A DNA stretch of 64,000 bases, taken from positions 7,475,569-7,539,568 of the forward strand of contig SCHM01000002.1 in assembly GCA_004123355.1 (NCBI GenBank), in the 5' to 3' direction. The position numbers were made by a program, and so were the translations under genes. Source of the DNA: Amphirosellinia nigrospora (Eukaryota; Ascomycota; Sordariomycetes; Xylariales; Xylariaceae). Under the pieces are notes generated by a model. It was not told where the DNA came from. It did no database searches and was given only the letters and a program-made list of their open reading frames with translations. This document shows, piece after piece, positions 1-11,933 of this stretch (position 1 is the stretch's first letter; the number at the start of each line of letters is the position of its first letter).

Positions 1-2518
1 TACTCCCGCGCAGTCTGGTGTACTAAGACGAGTTGATTGTTGCGGCTGATGAATGCAAACTCCCCGCAGATTTGGCCAACGAGGTGACTTAGGTCAAGGA
101 AGGTGTCGAGTTCTGCCGGGTATTGAGTCTTGAGTTCGTCTACGGTGAGAGGTCGAATACAGTAAGTAGCCCAAGAAAGCAGAATCTTACAAAGTCGTTT
201 GTCCGCGTCCCGTTCGATATTGGTTATAGCATTGGCCATCCGATCGTAGAGTTTGTCCATGCCATCCGGCGCATCTCGCAGTACTCGTCTCACGTCCTCT
301 GGGCGGAAACACCGCAGGACATGTTTCAGAACTAGGCTTGTCCAGAGGAAACTGCCTTGTGATCGCTGGGCAATTTCATCAACGATGAGCTGCTTGAATT
401 CATCACTAGCTGGAAAGCCCTCCAATTCATCTGTAGTAGCTAGGCGGATGTCTTTGAGGTTATCGCGCAAAGAGATCTCCGTGATTTGTACCCGCTTTCT
501 GGCCCTTTGAAAGGAATGTGAAATTTTGGCCTGTGGACGGCTAAAGAAGAGCACTCGTATCTTACTTTCTGACTGTCCGATGGTTGACATTAGTTCAATC
601 AAGGTTCTGCTCGATTCCGACTCATCCAAGCCATCGATAACCCAAAACAGGTCGTAATTGAGCATTGATAGTCTAGGGACGAACAGAAGCCGCCACACCG
701 TAGCCGCATCACTTTTGTTCACTTGAACTCCTGACTTCGCTTGTCCTACAAGCGAACGGCGAAATGCCGCATCCGTATTCGCGATTTGGTACGCAACTGA
801 GCGAAACATGTTGCTGAGTGGCTGTTTTTCAGTGTGGCCGTATCTGAAAAACCAATGAACACACTTGTGATGACTCTTGAGAGAGTCGATCACAAAGGAG
901 CACTGAACAGATTTACCATTCCCAGGCGGTGCATGAGCCCATAGAATATGTGGGTGATCGGAAGAGAGCCAGTTTTCGAAACCGGGACGTTTCATAAGGT
1001 CTTCGCATGTGCCTACCTTACGAATCGCCCGGAATGTAGATATATCATCATCCTGCACATTCCCAGCCTCGAGCCATCTTTTCAAAACGTCCAGTTCGTT
1101 GTCGGTGCCACGGTCATGGGACAGAGGAGGTCGAAGGGAGCTCACTATACTGCGCAGGGCATCTCTGACTGATCTGTAATTTGAATCGTGAGGGCCCGTG
1201 AATTTGCATACATCGTGATGGTTTGCATTAAGTGGCTTTACTGTTTCGTTCTCATATCCCAATAAAGATGATTGCTTATCTAATATCATAATGTTTATTG
1301 GCCCTATCTGTGTGCCGAGCGTTTCATAAAAAGAGAATATCGCTAGTTTCGCGGCGTGGTGGCGGAACGACTCATTTAGTTCATCGATGGTGTTGCTGTT
1401 CCTTGTCAACTCGGTTACATAGTCCTTGGATGTGTGACCGAACATGGAGCTTGACAACACTCGGTTTAAGGTTTCTGCGAGATCGGTACCTCGATGCGGT
1501 GTCGCGAGGAAGAGAACAGATTTAACGTTTGACATTAGTTGTCGATATTCTTGATTTAATTGTCCTTGAATAACTACAAATTCAGTTAATACCGAATTAG
1601 TAACTGCCTTGCGAGAGGCTGCGTAGTTAGAGCGAAACAGAACTAAAAGCATCTTGTAACAAAATGGCGCCATTTCGCATTATAGCGATAGCGGCGGACG
1701 GAGCACCCTCCGTCGCACACATGAAATCAACGTAACGGGAACGAAAACAACACCGGGGAGAATAGAAATGGGACGATGAGGTGTAAGAACACCTTTCGAT
1801 TAGGCGGTAATATACTAAAGACATAAAGCCTTCGGATGTGGAAAGCCTTGAACTTTAGGAGGACACTTACAAGCCTTCTTAAACACAAGCCCGCCCATTG
1901 AATGAGCCACGACAATGATCGGGACTTGGCCCAGCTTTTCGCCAGCCTCCTCCGAACCATACTTCATGCTATAGAGAAGGTCGGCTGCAAAGTCATTGAT
2001 AGTCAAGGCTGCTTGTTGCCTCTTGCCGGAGAACTGCGCATTGTAGCCGAACGTTAAAATACGGGCTGCAGACAGATCGCTCTCTTTTGGTAACCATAAC
2101 TTAGGCCACAAGAACTCCAATTCTCTGGTTTTACACCAAGTCCTCAGACTGGTACCGCCAAGCCCATGAATAAACACTATGTCTACCATGCGTCGATCTA
2201 TTTCGGGGTATAGAGGACGGTGAGGCCTAGAGGGTCGTCACGGCGGTCTCGCGAGCGGCTCCGTTCACGTCCTACAGACAGAGAAGGTAGAAGTTGCCCT
2301 TGTATGTCCGAGATAGCGCTACGCGAAGAGTGGCGCGGGCCAGTTGATGAGGACGCATCCTCTTTAATAGTGGTAACAGCATCGAGGTCCCCACCTTGTT
2401 CGCCAGAGGGTAAATTTGCATCGTGAGTAGTAGTCGGTGGTGTTAGGAGGCCGGGTGTTGAAGTGCCTAATGTCGGGTTTACCGTTTGGCTTGCGCGCCT
2501 CGATTTGAATAATTTCCA
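1..2518 (-). CDS. STAND/NLR protein: serine-hydrolase-like domain plus NACHT NTPase (partial)
   Basis: Reading the minus strand, the exon from 2518 down gives a low-complexity Ser/Pro/Thr N-terminal segment, then DDPLGLTVLYTP, which begins the SERAC1-like alpha/beta-hydrolase domain. That domain has an oxyanion-type HGLGG motif and the nucleophile motif AHSMGGLVFKKA. An intron at 1870-1574 (GTAAGT to TTGTAG, phase 1) joins KKA to FIQGQLNQEY and then LFLATPHRG. A NACHT domain follows with Walker A APPGNGKS (about 906-930) and Walker B FWVIDGLDE (about 619-645), and the frame stays open to base 1. Proteins of this type are intracellular fungal NLR-like switches linked to self/non-self recognition and programmed cell death; the C-terminal repeats lie outside the window. 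One base is missing in the C run near 2204-2207, because DDPLGLTVLYTP and EIDRRMVDIVF lie in different frames. The start exon is unresolved; an acceptor-like CCAG sits just upstream of 2518. Family call secure, exact role inferred. Confidence 0.88.
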
Positions 2519-3287
2519 CTGGTAAATTATGGTTAATTTTATAAGCCTCCTAACATTTAATACCCTAAAGTAATTGGAGAAACTCTTCGCAAGTTTTACT
2601 TGCTACGACGTTGATAGGATAGGAGACGTCACGACACATTGCGGGGTTTAGATGGCAGGGTTTAACGCGTGCTGAGCAAAGTTGATTGATGATTCTAAGG
2701 CAACATGGGTTACGGGAAGTAAAATCTGAGACTTCACACACCTGTGGCATCTTGCCTTTAGGGGCACCTATTCCAGCGGGAACTAATATAAAATGGCATT
2801 GAACGGTGTACGTTAGGAGTACATCCGGAGTTGAACTACGTAGTATGCAAAGGGCAGATTGCGAGTTGAGTTTGTACGGAACAACACACATCACAACCCA
2901 TCTGAAATGATTACGGCATGCTGAGAGCCAAAATCACACCGCCGCTCGTACAAAATGCTGAAACGGACAATCACACCGTGGCTTGCATAAAATAGGCGCC
3001 GAAAAAGGAGTAATTATTGGAAGGAGAACACTGTTTTGGCTCAGGACGCCCGTTCCAGCCTTCTGACGGATTTGACCCCTGTCGACCCAAAGCCCGATAG
3101 ACCTACCATCTCACCTGACTTGATACGTGTTGGTGATGAAAATGAAGAGCTGCAGGCGAAAAGCCGCGTTTTGCTTTTTCCGCTAGGAATTCGCCCAGAT
3201 AAGGAATCAAGTGTTATATAAGATGACAGGTGTTCATACTCCGAGTTTTTGCTATAGAAATCTCGAGAGTAGGAGTACGTCAACAAT
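2519..3287. other. intergenic region, no gene supported
   Basis: This stretch lies between the 5' end of the NLR gene and the start of the kinase-like gene, so it should hold the divergent promoters of both. Open frames of 60-136 codons exist on both strands but match no family I know and lack consistent splice signals. The missing first exon of the NLR gene may lie in its left part. Confidence 0.5.
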
Positions 3288-4551
3288 ATGGCTTCTACCA
3301 CCATAGTTGCAACGCATGGGCACAGTGCCACCTTGGCGACTGAAGACGGGTTCGTCGTGGATCGGGCTGTTGTAAACGGTGATGGCATTTTCTCCTTTAT
3401 TATGAGGCCGAGCTGATATTTTGAGATGCAGCAATCGGCCAAGACAAACAAATCGTATCGGCTGAACCATACGGTAGCTCCGCTTGGGCATCTACTGGGC
3501 GGATAGAAGCTAGAGATTCACACGGTATAACCTATCACTATTTCGTCAAGGTAGAGAACCAATGCGCTAAGTTGTTGCATGCGATGAGCATTTGGACTGA
3601 CACGCCTGAGCAGATAGTGAAAGGTGATAATGCAGACAAGCGCGTCCTTGGCGAATTCAGTTGCATGTCGGAATTGTATAAGACGATGCCGTCAATTGTA
3701 CCAACTCCAAGAGGATTCGGCCCATGTCTTGACTCCGGCGACTATTTTTTTCTCTGCGACTATCTTGATATTGAACATCCTGCGCCGAACGCCGAAAAGC
3801 TGGCTCAAAAGATAGCCGAGCTACATAAAAGGAGTGTATCTCCTACAGGGAAATTCGGATTCCACGTAACTCCATATGATGGCAAGCTACCATTGGACGC
3901 CGGGTGGGAAAGTAGCTGGGTAAATTTTTATACCAAGCTTCTGCGCGGTGTGTACAAACTTGACGTTAAGACCAATGGGGAATGGAAAGAACTTGACGAT
4001 GCAATGTCAATCACGTTAGATAGGGTCATTCCAAGGCTCCTGGGCCCTCTTGAAGAAGGAGGGCGTTCAGTGAAGCCTTGTCTCATCCATGGCGACCTCT
4101 GGAAGAGAATATCGGCACAGATTCTCGTACTCAAGAGATCTATATATTCGACTCGTGTTCATACTACGCACATCAGTACGTCCCTTGAGTTTTGTTTTAT
4201 TTCCCCTCGCAGAATCTTTTCTCCTACATGCTCTTGCACACTCCCGAGATCTCTGAGAGTTTAAAATTTCAACAAAGGAATAAAACTTTCTAACTTCTCG
4301 GCGTCTACAGCGAAATGGCAGTTGGGATGTGGCGTGTAGATCACCATCGCATGCATTCAAGGGTCTACCGAGAAACTTACTTCAAGCACTTCAAGGAGGA
4401 TGAGCCGGTGGAGGAGAGGGAAGATCGCAATCGTTTGTATGCTGTCAAGGAGAGGATTATGTACTCAGCCCATGTGAGAGGGTCTGCTGCGCGCGCCATG
4501 GCTCTGGCAGATATGCAGTATTTGATTGGGAAGTTTGTGAATCAGAAGTGA
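3288..4551 (+). CDS. fructosamine / ketosamine-3-kinase family protein
   Basis: Three exons are supported: 3288-3378, 3432-4175 and 4311-4551. The introns are 53 bp (GTGATG donor, GCTGATA branch, GCAG acceptor) and 135 bp (GTACGT donor, CTAAC branch, CTACAG acceptor). The predicted protein has about 358 residues, normal for the fungal members. It opens with MASTTIVATHG, has the N-lobe stretch VSAEPYGSSAW and the catalytic-loop motif CLIHGDLW, then NIGTD, IYIFDSCSYYAH and EMAVGMWR, all typical of the Fructosamin_kin fold related to aminoglycoside phosphotransferases. Family members phosphorylate sugar adducts on proteins (ketosamine or ribulosamine) so that they decompose; fungal paralogues are mostly uncharacterised. 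The frame breaks right after the catalytic HGDLW, at 4101-4105, where one base (a G) appears to be missing. The substrate is an inference from the family. Confidence 0.85.
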
Positions 4552-4898
4552 AGGTCTGTGAGATGGTTCTTATGAGAGTAGACTTAGGCAACAAGGATGT
4601 GGCATTATAGGAGCACTGAAGAGGATCGATTACGTCTTATCTCAGATTAGATTTACACCAAGCTATTAATTATACTGAGAAGATGGCTTGAAATCTGCTT
4701 AATGATAGGCTTATATGGAGTGATGCCCGAAAAAGGAATTGAATCAATCTCGATGCCTTGATCACCCAAAGTGTCGTTTCTCGTGATCATCGCGTTTTTC
4801 TTATGTTGGTTCGGTAGGCATTAATACCCGACCCTGCACCTCACCGCAATGAAGATATTACGAATGCTCACACACTGCGACATGCATGGGTTCTCATC

Positions 4899-6629
4899 AT
4901 GAGTCAAAATTCAGAACAGCCTGGCTTACGACAAGAAGGCAAAGCAGGAGAGCAAAAGAATAAATATACATCGACTGAGAATGGCGAATTGGAAGCGCAT
5001 CCCGCACCACCCTACTCGGCCTTCTCACCACGACAGAAAAAAGGCATCATAGCTCTCGTCGCCTTCGCCGGGTGGTTCTCCTCGCTAAGCAGCTTCATCT
5101 ACTTCCCTGCAATCCCTTCATAGCGACAGACCTCGACGTCTCGGTAGAAAAGATAAACCTAACAGTGACAGCGTACCTAATCGCCTCAGGAATATTCCCA
5201 TCCCTTGTCGGCGAGGCCACCGACAACCTAGGACGCCGACCCGTGCTGATCGTCACGCTATGTTTCTACGTAGCGGCCAACATTGGGCTCGCACTGCAGT
5301 CCTCATTTGGCTTATTGTTTTTTCTCCGTGTCGTGCAGAGTGCGGGCATCTCGGGCTCGTATGCTGTCACGTACGGCGTTGTGGGTGATCTGTTTACCCC
5401 TGCGGAGCGCGGCGGGTATTCGGGCGTCGTATCCTTCGGTAAGCAATTCTCGAAGCCATTTAAAACATATAATTTTTATTTAGAACAAGAGAGTGTCAAG
5501 AAAATGGCGATAGTTGACATAGAATACTGCAGTGCTGAATACCCCGCCCAGCATTGGGCCGATCATCAGCGGCCTGCTCATGGCGAGGTGGAACTGGCGC
5601 GCCATCTTCTGGTTCCTCTCAGCCATCTCACCGCTCTGTCTTGTGCTCGTAGTGTTGTTCCTTCCTGAGACGTCGAGGCAGGTCGTAGGAGACGGCGCTT
5701 TGCTGCCGGATAGGGTGAATAGGGCACTTATACCCGTCTTAACACCCGAGCCACGAAGAGAGGGGTCTTTGCTGCTTCGTCCAAAGTCAAAAAGATTTTA
5801 CTTCCCGAATCCCCTGAAGCCCTTGGCATTTCTCAGGCGACCCAACACAGCTATCATAGTTGGGTCGGTCGGCGTTTGGTACACTGTCTACTCCTGTCTC
5901 CAAGCATCGCTCTCGAGTCTGTTTACGCAGATCTATCAGGGATCCGGCCTTGTTTCCGGATTGACTTACATCCCGTTCGGCGTCGCCTGCGCTATCAGTG
6001 CTTTTGGCACAGGTATGCCTTAATCTTAATAAGACACTCACGTCGAATTCCGATATTAACGCTCTATCAGGCAAGATTCTAGACGTCGACTATCGCCACA
6101 CAGCGGCCAAATATGGCTTAAGCGCCGACAAAAGCAAAAACCATGACCTCAAAGACTTTCCTATCGAGGAGGCGCGGCTTCGCAGCCTCAAGTACTCACT
6201 ACTCATATGTGGGCTTCTGATAGTTGGATACGGGTGGTTGCTGCAGTACCAAGCTGTAAGTACAAGCCAGCCAGCTCGCTTCCAGCACATCACTCCTACG
6301 AAACCCTGACACCACGAGGGAAGAACATAGCAGCTCCGCTGGTGTTTCAATTCTTCATCGGGCTCTCCATACAGGGAGTATTCACCGCGCTCAGCACGCT
6401 CCTGGTCGACATGCACCCCGACGCATCGTCGGCAGCGCAAGCCGCCAGCAACCTCATTCGAGCCGAGCTGGCCGCGGGCGGGCTGGCCCTCCTCGACCTT
6501 ATCTTGCGCGGAACCGGCGCGGGATGGACTTTTGTTCTGTTTGCCGTCATCGGGCTCCTCTCCATCCCGTGGCTGTACGTTCTGCAGTCGAAGGGGCTGA
6601 GGTGGCGCCAGAAGAAATCGAATAAATAA
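4899..6629 (+). CDS. MFS transporter, DHA1 drug:H+ antiporter type
   Basis: Four exons: 4899-5438, 5533-6012, 6071-6255 and 6324-6629, with introns of 94, 58 and 68 bp that keep phase. A hydrophilic N-terminal tail of about 45 residues precedes TM1 (IIALVAFAGWFSSL). The loop 2-3 MFS signature reads DNLGRRPVL, and motif C-like glycines and proline occur in NTPPSIGPIISG. A central cytoplasmic loop (about 5690-5820) separates two six-helix halves, and the C-terminal half ends in a basic tail. The pattern fits Qdr/Tpo-like multidrug exporters of the plasma membrane. Exon 1 changes frame at 5116-5121, between FPAIPS and IATDLDVSVEKI, consistent with one missing base. It lies 347 bp downstream of the kinase-like gene on the same strand but I see no functional link. 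Substrate unknown. Confidence 0.88.
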
Positions 6630-8713
6630 TCCATGTGATAGATAGGTAACACAGACGAACGAACCATGATAGTTGTGGCTTCGGGTTCGGCACCCCGGGA
6701 ATAACGAGGTCCCCCCTGAAATGTGTACCTAACTTCCACGTGGTGGACAAACTGTCAGAGTTACATATGTACATGTTTATCTATCATATGAGAAGCACCG
6801 TCTAATTATGCTCGGCTATGCCCTGGGAAGGTTGAGCCGTGCCTATCTTAGTGATTTAAAAGCTAAGCACTTGAAACTAATAAGATGATTGATATCAATA
6901 TTGGCTTGTGATTTGTCACATTTGCCGTCTCACCTAGCCTCGTTCAAGGCAGCTTGCCGTAGACACCAGGGCCACTCGAGTCTGATGCATAATTTGGAAA
7001 GTAGGTAGGTATCACTTCAAGGAATCGAAGCGAGGTAAAATGATGGCGAGAATACATACCTGCGTACCGTGCTCAGCGCAAGCAGGTGGCATATGCACTC
7101 TGCCAGTCAGAAGTATCACGAGATGTCGGCGACGTGCAAGATAACAGCTCGAGCTCGACAACGCCAGCTACACCCCGCCTCAAACCTACTTATATGAAAC
7201 TTATCACGGGGTTCGACGGGTAGGAAAACGGTAGAGCCGGTTCCTCGGGACCGACGCTGTGTCCTCGGTTCGGCAATGTCACAGCCATATCCTGCTCTTC
7301 CATTTGCTGGTGTGCGCCACGAGGCATTCCTGTCCTGTTTGCTTTTGACTGAAACGTTATGCAGTTCACGTTCCAAACATCCTACCTTACCTTGCTCCAA
7401 CAGACGTGGGGGCCGCTTGAATACCTAGGTATAAGTAAGTACTTAAGAATCTTATGTCATTTTGCTTGCCGGCCGGGTACCTAGGTAAGTACCTATAATT
7501 AGGTCCCCGAAGGTTACACAAAGAGCTCCTATCTTATGTACCCCGAACTTCGATTTTCATGTTATTAGAGGTAACATGTGTTAGTTGTCGGGATCGAAAC
7601 TGTGTTGCCGGCCGAAGCAGGTTTCGAGCGCAGCCCTGATCGTCCGTCCTTCCTCCGATCGATAGCTCACATCGCACAATGGCATAGTCATGCGCTGCGC
7701 TGTGTTGCGTTGTGTTTCTCACAGCAATTCCTCAAGCATTGTCTTCCCCCCTATTCTACGCAGATAGGCTAGCCTCATTGCTTCATGCATGCAGGAGGGT
7801 GTTTGATTGTAACCAACAGACAAGTACCGGTAGAACAAACCAGCCAGTCCCCATCATTGCCAATCAAACACCGAGAGAGGGAGGGCAGGCAATCGCGTCG
7901 ATGGGGTGCATAACGACGTGTCAAGGTAGGCTGGCTGGCTGCATTCCACCATGCACTCCCCGGTTTTGTACCTCTTTCCCGACGTGGTAAGACGCGGGCT
8001 ACTACCCTACCGGCCTATCAGAGCCGTCTCGAGCTCTCGTCGGGGAAGTGGGGAGCTTCTTGGGGGACTATCATCATCAGACCAAAGGCCGTAAGCTTGA
8101 CTGTTAGCTGCAGTTTGACGACCAGTAAGTGTATGAGAAATGAAGCTTATCTTAGAGGGATACAATGCACTCCGGAGTAGCCCGTCCGAAACATCCTACC
8201 GAGTATTATTTGCTTCGTTATGAGATTTACTGCGTAGTAGTATCAAGGTTTCTCTCGCTTCGCCGCCAGTGAGGCAGCATCATGGTAGACGAACCATTAG
8301 AATCAAACAGCCCGAATGGAGTCATTTCCTACATTCCCCTCGTCTGACACGCATCTTATAGAATTATGCGTCTTGCTCCTCAAAGAGCGATGGTGTTGCG
8401 ACGCGTCTTCTGACAGGCATTTCGGGTAAATATTGATTTTAGAGCCTCACATAAGTGACCAGTATACGCTGGACCACAGAGTAGTTCAATGTTATAGATG
8501 TTGATACCTTCCACGAAGGATGGATTTGTGTGATTATGATATATTTTTAATAGTAGTAGTAGCACAATTGAACCCTTCAGTTAAACCCGAACATTTTCAG
8601 ATATTATGGGCATTTAGTGGCGCGATATAATTCATGATAGAAGCACTGTTCGCCTGGTGATTTGTTCGAAAACGAACCTGAGGTAAAATGGGTGGCCAAA
8701 ATAAAGTTCTGTT
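6630..8713. other. intergenic region, no gene supported
   Basis: About 2.1 kb between convergent genes. It contains clusters of a TACCTAGGTA-like palindromic motif (7420-7510) and scattered short open frames with no recognisable domains or splice structure. The stretch around 7100-7400 is open on the minus strand for 94 codons but matches no family I recognise. Confidence 0.5.
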
Positions 8714-10504
8714 TTACCCTACGACTTGTTGCACCCTCTCCCACTGTTCTGGAATTTGGTCGAGTGAATGTCTCCATCTCTTGTGTACGGCATCGGCCAT
8801 AAATGTATCACCCGCTTCGCGGTGCCACTCTTCTAGCTTTTCGAGGTCGCCCATAAAATATCCTAGGTCGGCATCCCATTTGCCTTCCGACAACTGGCAG
8901 ACCTGTTCGAGATATTGTATAGAGATCCGGTGCTTGGGACTGCTGACCGGGTCACCGGATTTGAAATCTCCGCGCCAATAATTTGCGAGCGCGTTTAGGG
9001 CAATGTAGACGAAGAAATCGACGTTATATTCGAATTTCTTTGTTCTCTCGAGCACGGACTCGGCTAGCTCCAATACCCTTTCACCTTGCCAATTGTTTTG
9101 TGCACCGATAATTAGAAGTTCACTAGCCTCGTAGATGGCCATTTCCTCAGGGACTCGCGGTCTTGTGCCATTAGTTAACCGGTTCCAGTCGCATCTGCTC
9201 TGAAGACGGCGATAAGGCCCTTGCTTGTATTGATGGGCTCGTGGAATAAAAACTAATGGGTAGAGTCGTGCTATCGTCCCTTCGGGAAGGCCCGAGCCTT
9301 GCTCATCGATAAGTAAGAGTCTTTCGGTACACTCGAAGATTAAATTCCAATATTCGTCGAATTCGTGAGTGTGATAAACTTGGATATGCCCTGGAACAGT
9401 CGAGCAAGTGGGCCGTCGGCTCTGACGGTCGCTGAATATGCAGCTAAATATCTCCATACCTCTTTTATTATGCCCTTATTATAGGCGTCGAGGTGAAACA
9501 GCAGCAGATGGAGTAATCCGTAAATAGATGGTTGAGTGACCATTAAATGTAATGACTTGAAGCCCTGTTCACACATGACGCCACCTCTACCGTAGTGACC
9601 AACTTGGAATAACCAGTCTGCATTGGTTATGTCGGTAATGGCGCACCGTAAGGCGTCGCTGCGATAAACGGCGGAAGACGTCACCAGAGGGAAGTCGGAC
9701 GGGCAATACGGGTTCCACGCCAGGTCTCTCGCAGTCTGAAGTACAAGCTCCTGTAATGAAAGCGCCCCTCCGGCCTGGATAACTAAGGGCGATTCAGGAG
9801 GCGGCGTAACACACCGAAGATGTTCCGGAAGATTCTCTGCTATCCCCGGTTCGGCAAGATCATATTGCGAGATTCCTTTGCGCTTGAGGTAGGCGTCGAT
9901 TGCGATCTCGCGCCGTTCCGTTGAAAGGTGGTTCGCTTGCCGAGCGCATTTCGTTGGCGCTGGACTTGAAGCATGGTGACGACTTCGCGTTTGCTGTTAT
10001 TCTTGCTGAACCCCACTTGTCAAATCGCGACTTGTACATCCTCACACTGGCAATCATGTTAGGAGGTCGTAGATATTACGTCGTGGAACAGGCGACTCAC
10101 GTAGCCCTGAAACCCCTTCGGCGCATGATGGCCATGACCTCCTTGAGTGGTCGGTTCTCGTCCAGATACAATTTGCGGATGTCGTCCTTGTGTGACTCCC
10201 ATACTTGGGCCGTGTGCTGCTGCGAACGGTATGCCTCGCCGGTCTGGGATGAGAAGACTGACTGCATCTGGGTCGGAGTAGGCTTGACTGGTTCGAGCTC
10301 ATGGTTACGGATAATGGCCGGCCTATCAGGGGGAGTTTGCGCGGGCGGTGATTGAGTAGAAGACTGAGGTGAGAGAGACGAGGGTGGCGTGAGAACTGAC
10401 GATGGCACAACGGGGCAGCGCTGAGGCCGATGCGCCACGACTAGGGCCGAGCTGGGTGTGCTCACTGGCACATGGCTGTTGGTTACGAAGATGTACTCAT
10501 TCAT
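8714..10504 (-). CDS. Clr5-domain protein of unknown function
   Basis: Two exons, 10504-10101 and 10046-8714, are joined by a 54-bp intron (GTGAGT, CCTAAC branch, GCCAG). The N-terminal part is Pro/Ser/Gln-rich. Then comes a Clr5 domain: VWESHKDDIRKLYLDENR, LKEVMAIMRRRGF and, after the intron, MYKSRFDKWG followed by SKNNSKREV in another frame. The long C-terminal region is alpha-helical looking and resembles the TPR-like tails found in this family, but has no catalytic motif. Clr5 is named after a fission-yeast silencing factor and is very common in Pezizomycotina, usually with unknown function. Three single-base losses are needed to keep the frame: 10011-10016 in a CCCC run, about 9909-9916 and about 9379-9386. 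Total length would be near 580 residues. Domain call firm, function unknown. Confidence 0.8.
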
Positions 10505-11736
10505 CGTGATCTGGTAGAACGCCGGGCTAGCTGCCCTCAGACCAAAACATTCAAGGGCCGTGAACGATGGCTGCTGCGTTTGTTGGTGGTTACAAAGAAA
10601 ATGGCGAACGACCAGGTAGGCAGGTAGGTAGGTAGGTCGTAGGTAGTAGGTAAAGTAGGTACTTAAGGTAGGATTGAGAGCTGATGACAAAGATGCGAAG
10701 CTGTGTTGGGTTTAAATTCGAGGAATGGCGAGCGACTGACAGGTCGTAGGCTGGCAAATTAAAAGCTTGTGCAATAGGTCGTACAATACTTGATGACCAG
10801 GTTATAAGACAGTGCTTAATCCAAGACAAGAGGCGAGACAACATGCAAAAGCACAGGGGAGCCGGCCAACTGGAAGCAGTAGAAGCGAGCACTGTCAAGC
10901 ACTGGAGATAGGAAGTAGCCAGGGAGACAATCAATCAATCAATCAATCTCATAGTGGGGTAGGTTACCAACCTACATACAACCTACAGATAGGTGCCCGC
11001 GGTCGCGGGACGAGTGCTGCAGAAACCTCATTTCAGATCACCAATCAACAGAATCGACTTTGAGGATTAGCAAACGAGAGACTGAACAATGGCCCCCATG
11101 GCCCCCATGGCCCCGCCAGTCACAACCTTATTCTTATTATTAGCACGGCACACAGCAGCGAAGTTAGTTGGAGCAACAACTGTGAGACAGGGGGGCGCCA
11201 GATGACTGGTCGGTCTCCGGCAAAGATGACGTTGGAATAAGGAGGACATATCCCGGCTCTTTGGCACAACCGCAATCATGGTAAGAATGGGCGGAATGGC
11301 TAGAATAGACGGGACGGACAAGGTTCAGAGACCTTCCATGCAGAATAAGTAGTCGAGAACGCTGCAGGGTCAAGATGGGTCAAGGGTCCGTCAAGAAGGG
11401 CTAAAGGTTCCGGTGCGAAACGGCCTTGCCCTGGAGCCGTCAAGCCGTGATCCTTCAGCACCCTCAAAGCTGCTACACTACACTAAAGCACCAAGAAGAC
11501 GCCATCCATTCAGCCCTGCAGTCCAACTACCGTGCACTAAGACTCCGAGTCAGAGTTACGGATATGAGTTTTCACTATCTAACTATGAAACTAACTATTT
11601 CTAGTCAAGAGGCCCACCAAACTCTACATCACCCGCGTTCTAACCCAATTTGTATGAGCATTTCGGGCATACCCTAGTAAAATCTACTTCTTTAAAAGAA
11701 AAAGACGTAAAAGAAACGGTCGTAAATACTAATATA
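10505..11736. other. intergenic flank of the RIP block with microsatellites
   Basis: This holds the presumed promoter and 5' UTR of the Clr5 gene, then the left border of the AT-rich block. Simple repeats are present: GTAG-type repeats at about 10610-10660, a (TCAA)n tract at about 10929-10947, and three tandem copies of GGCCCCCAT-like sequence at about 11091-11114. I see no gene with supportable domains. Confidence 0.55.
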
Positions 11737-11933
11737 TGTTGGATTACGCACCAACTAGTGATCTACCTATACATTACTAGATAGATCACCCGGTTGTTTA
11801 TTTAATATATATAGTAGTGCGCCGGGGCTTAACTAATAGCTAGTGCTCCCGTTAAGTATTTGTATTAAAAATGCTTTAATTAAGCTTAGCAGCGATATAA
11901 AATAGATTAATATATATATTATTAAATCTAATA
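11737..11933 (-). repeat. outer LTR of element A
   Basis: It begins TGTTGGATTACGC and contains TGCGCCGGGGCTTAAC and GCTAGTGCTCCCGTTAAG. It is the inverted counterpart of 26398-26594 and a direct repeat of 18795-18993. It is less mutated than the inner copy. The upstream boundary follows a run ending AATATA; I see no matching target-site duplication at the far end of this element. Confidence 0.8.

Noticed and set aside
2565-2894. Minus-strand frame of 109 codons upstream of the NLR
   Set aside because: It is not in splice continuity with the NLR exon that I can demonstrate, and its composition is unlike a folded protein.
3041-3451. Minus-strand 136-codon frame over the start of the kinase-like gene
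   Set aside because: It overlaps the well-supported first exon and intron on the plus strand.
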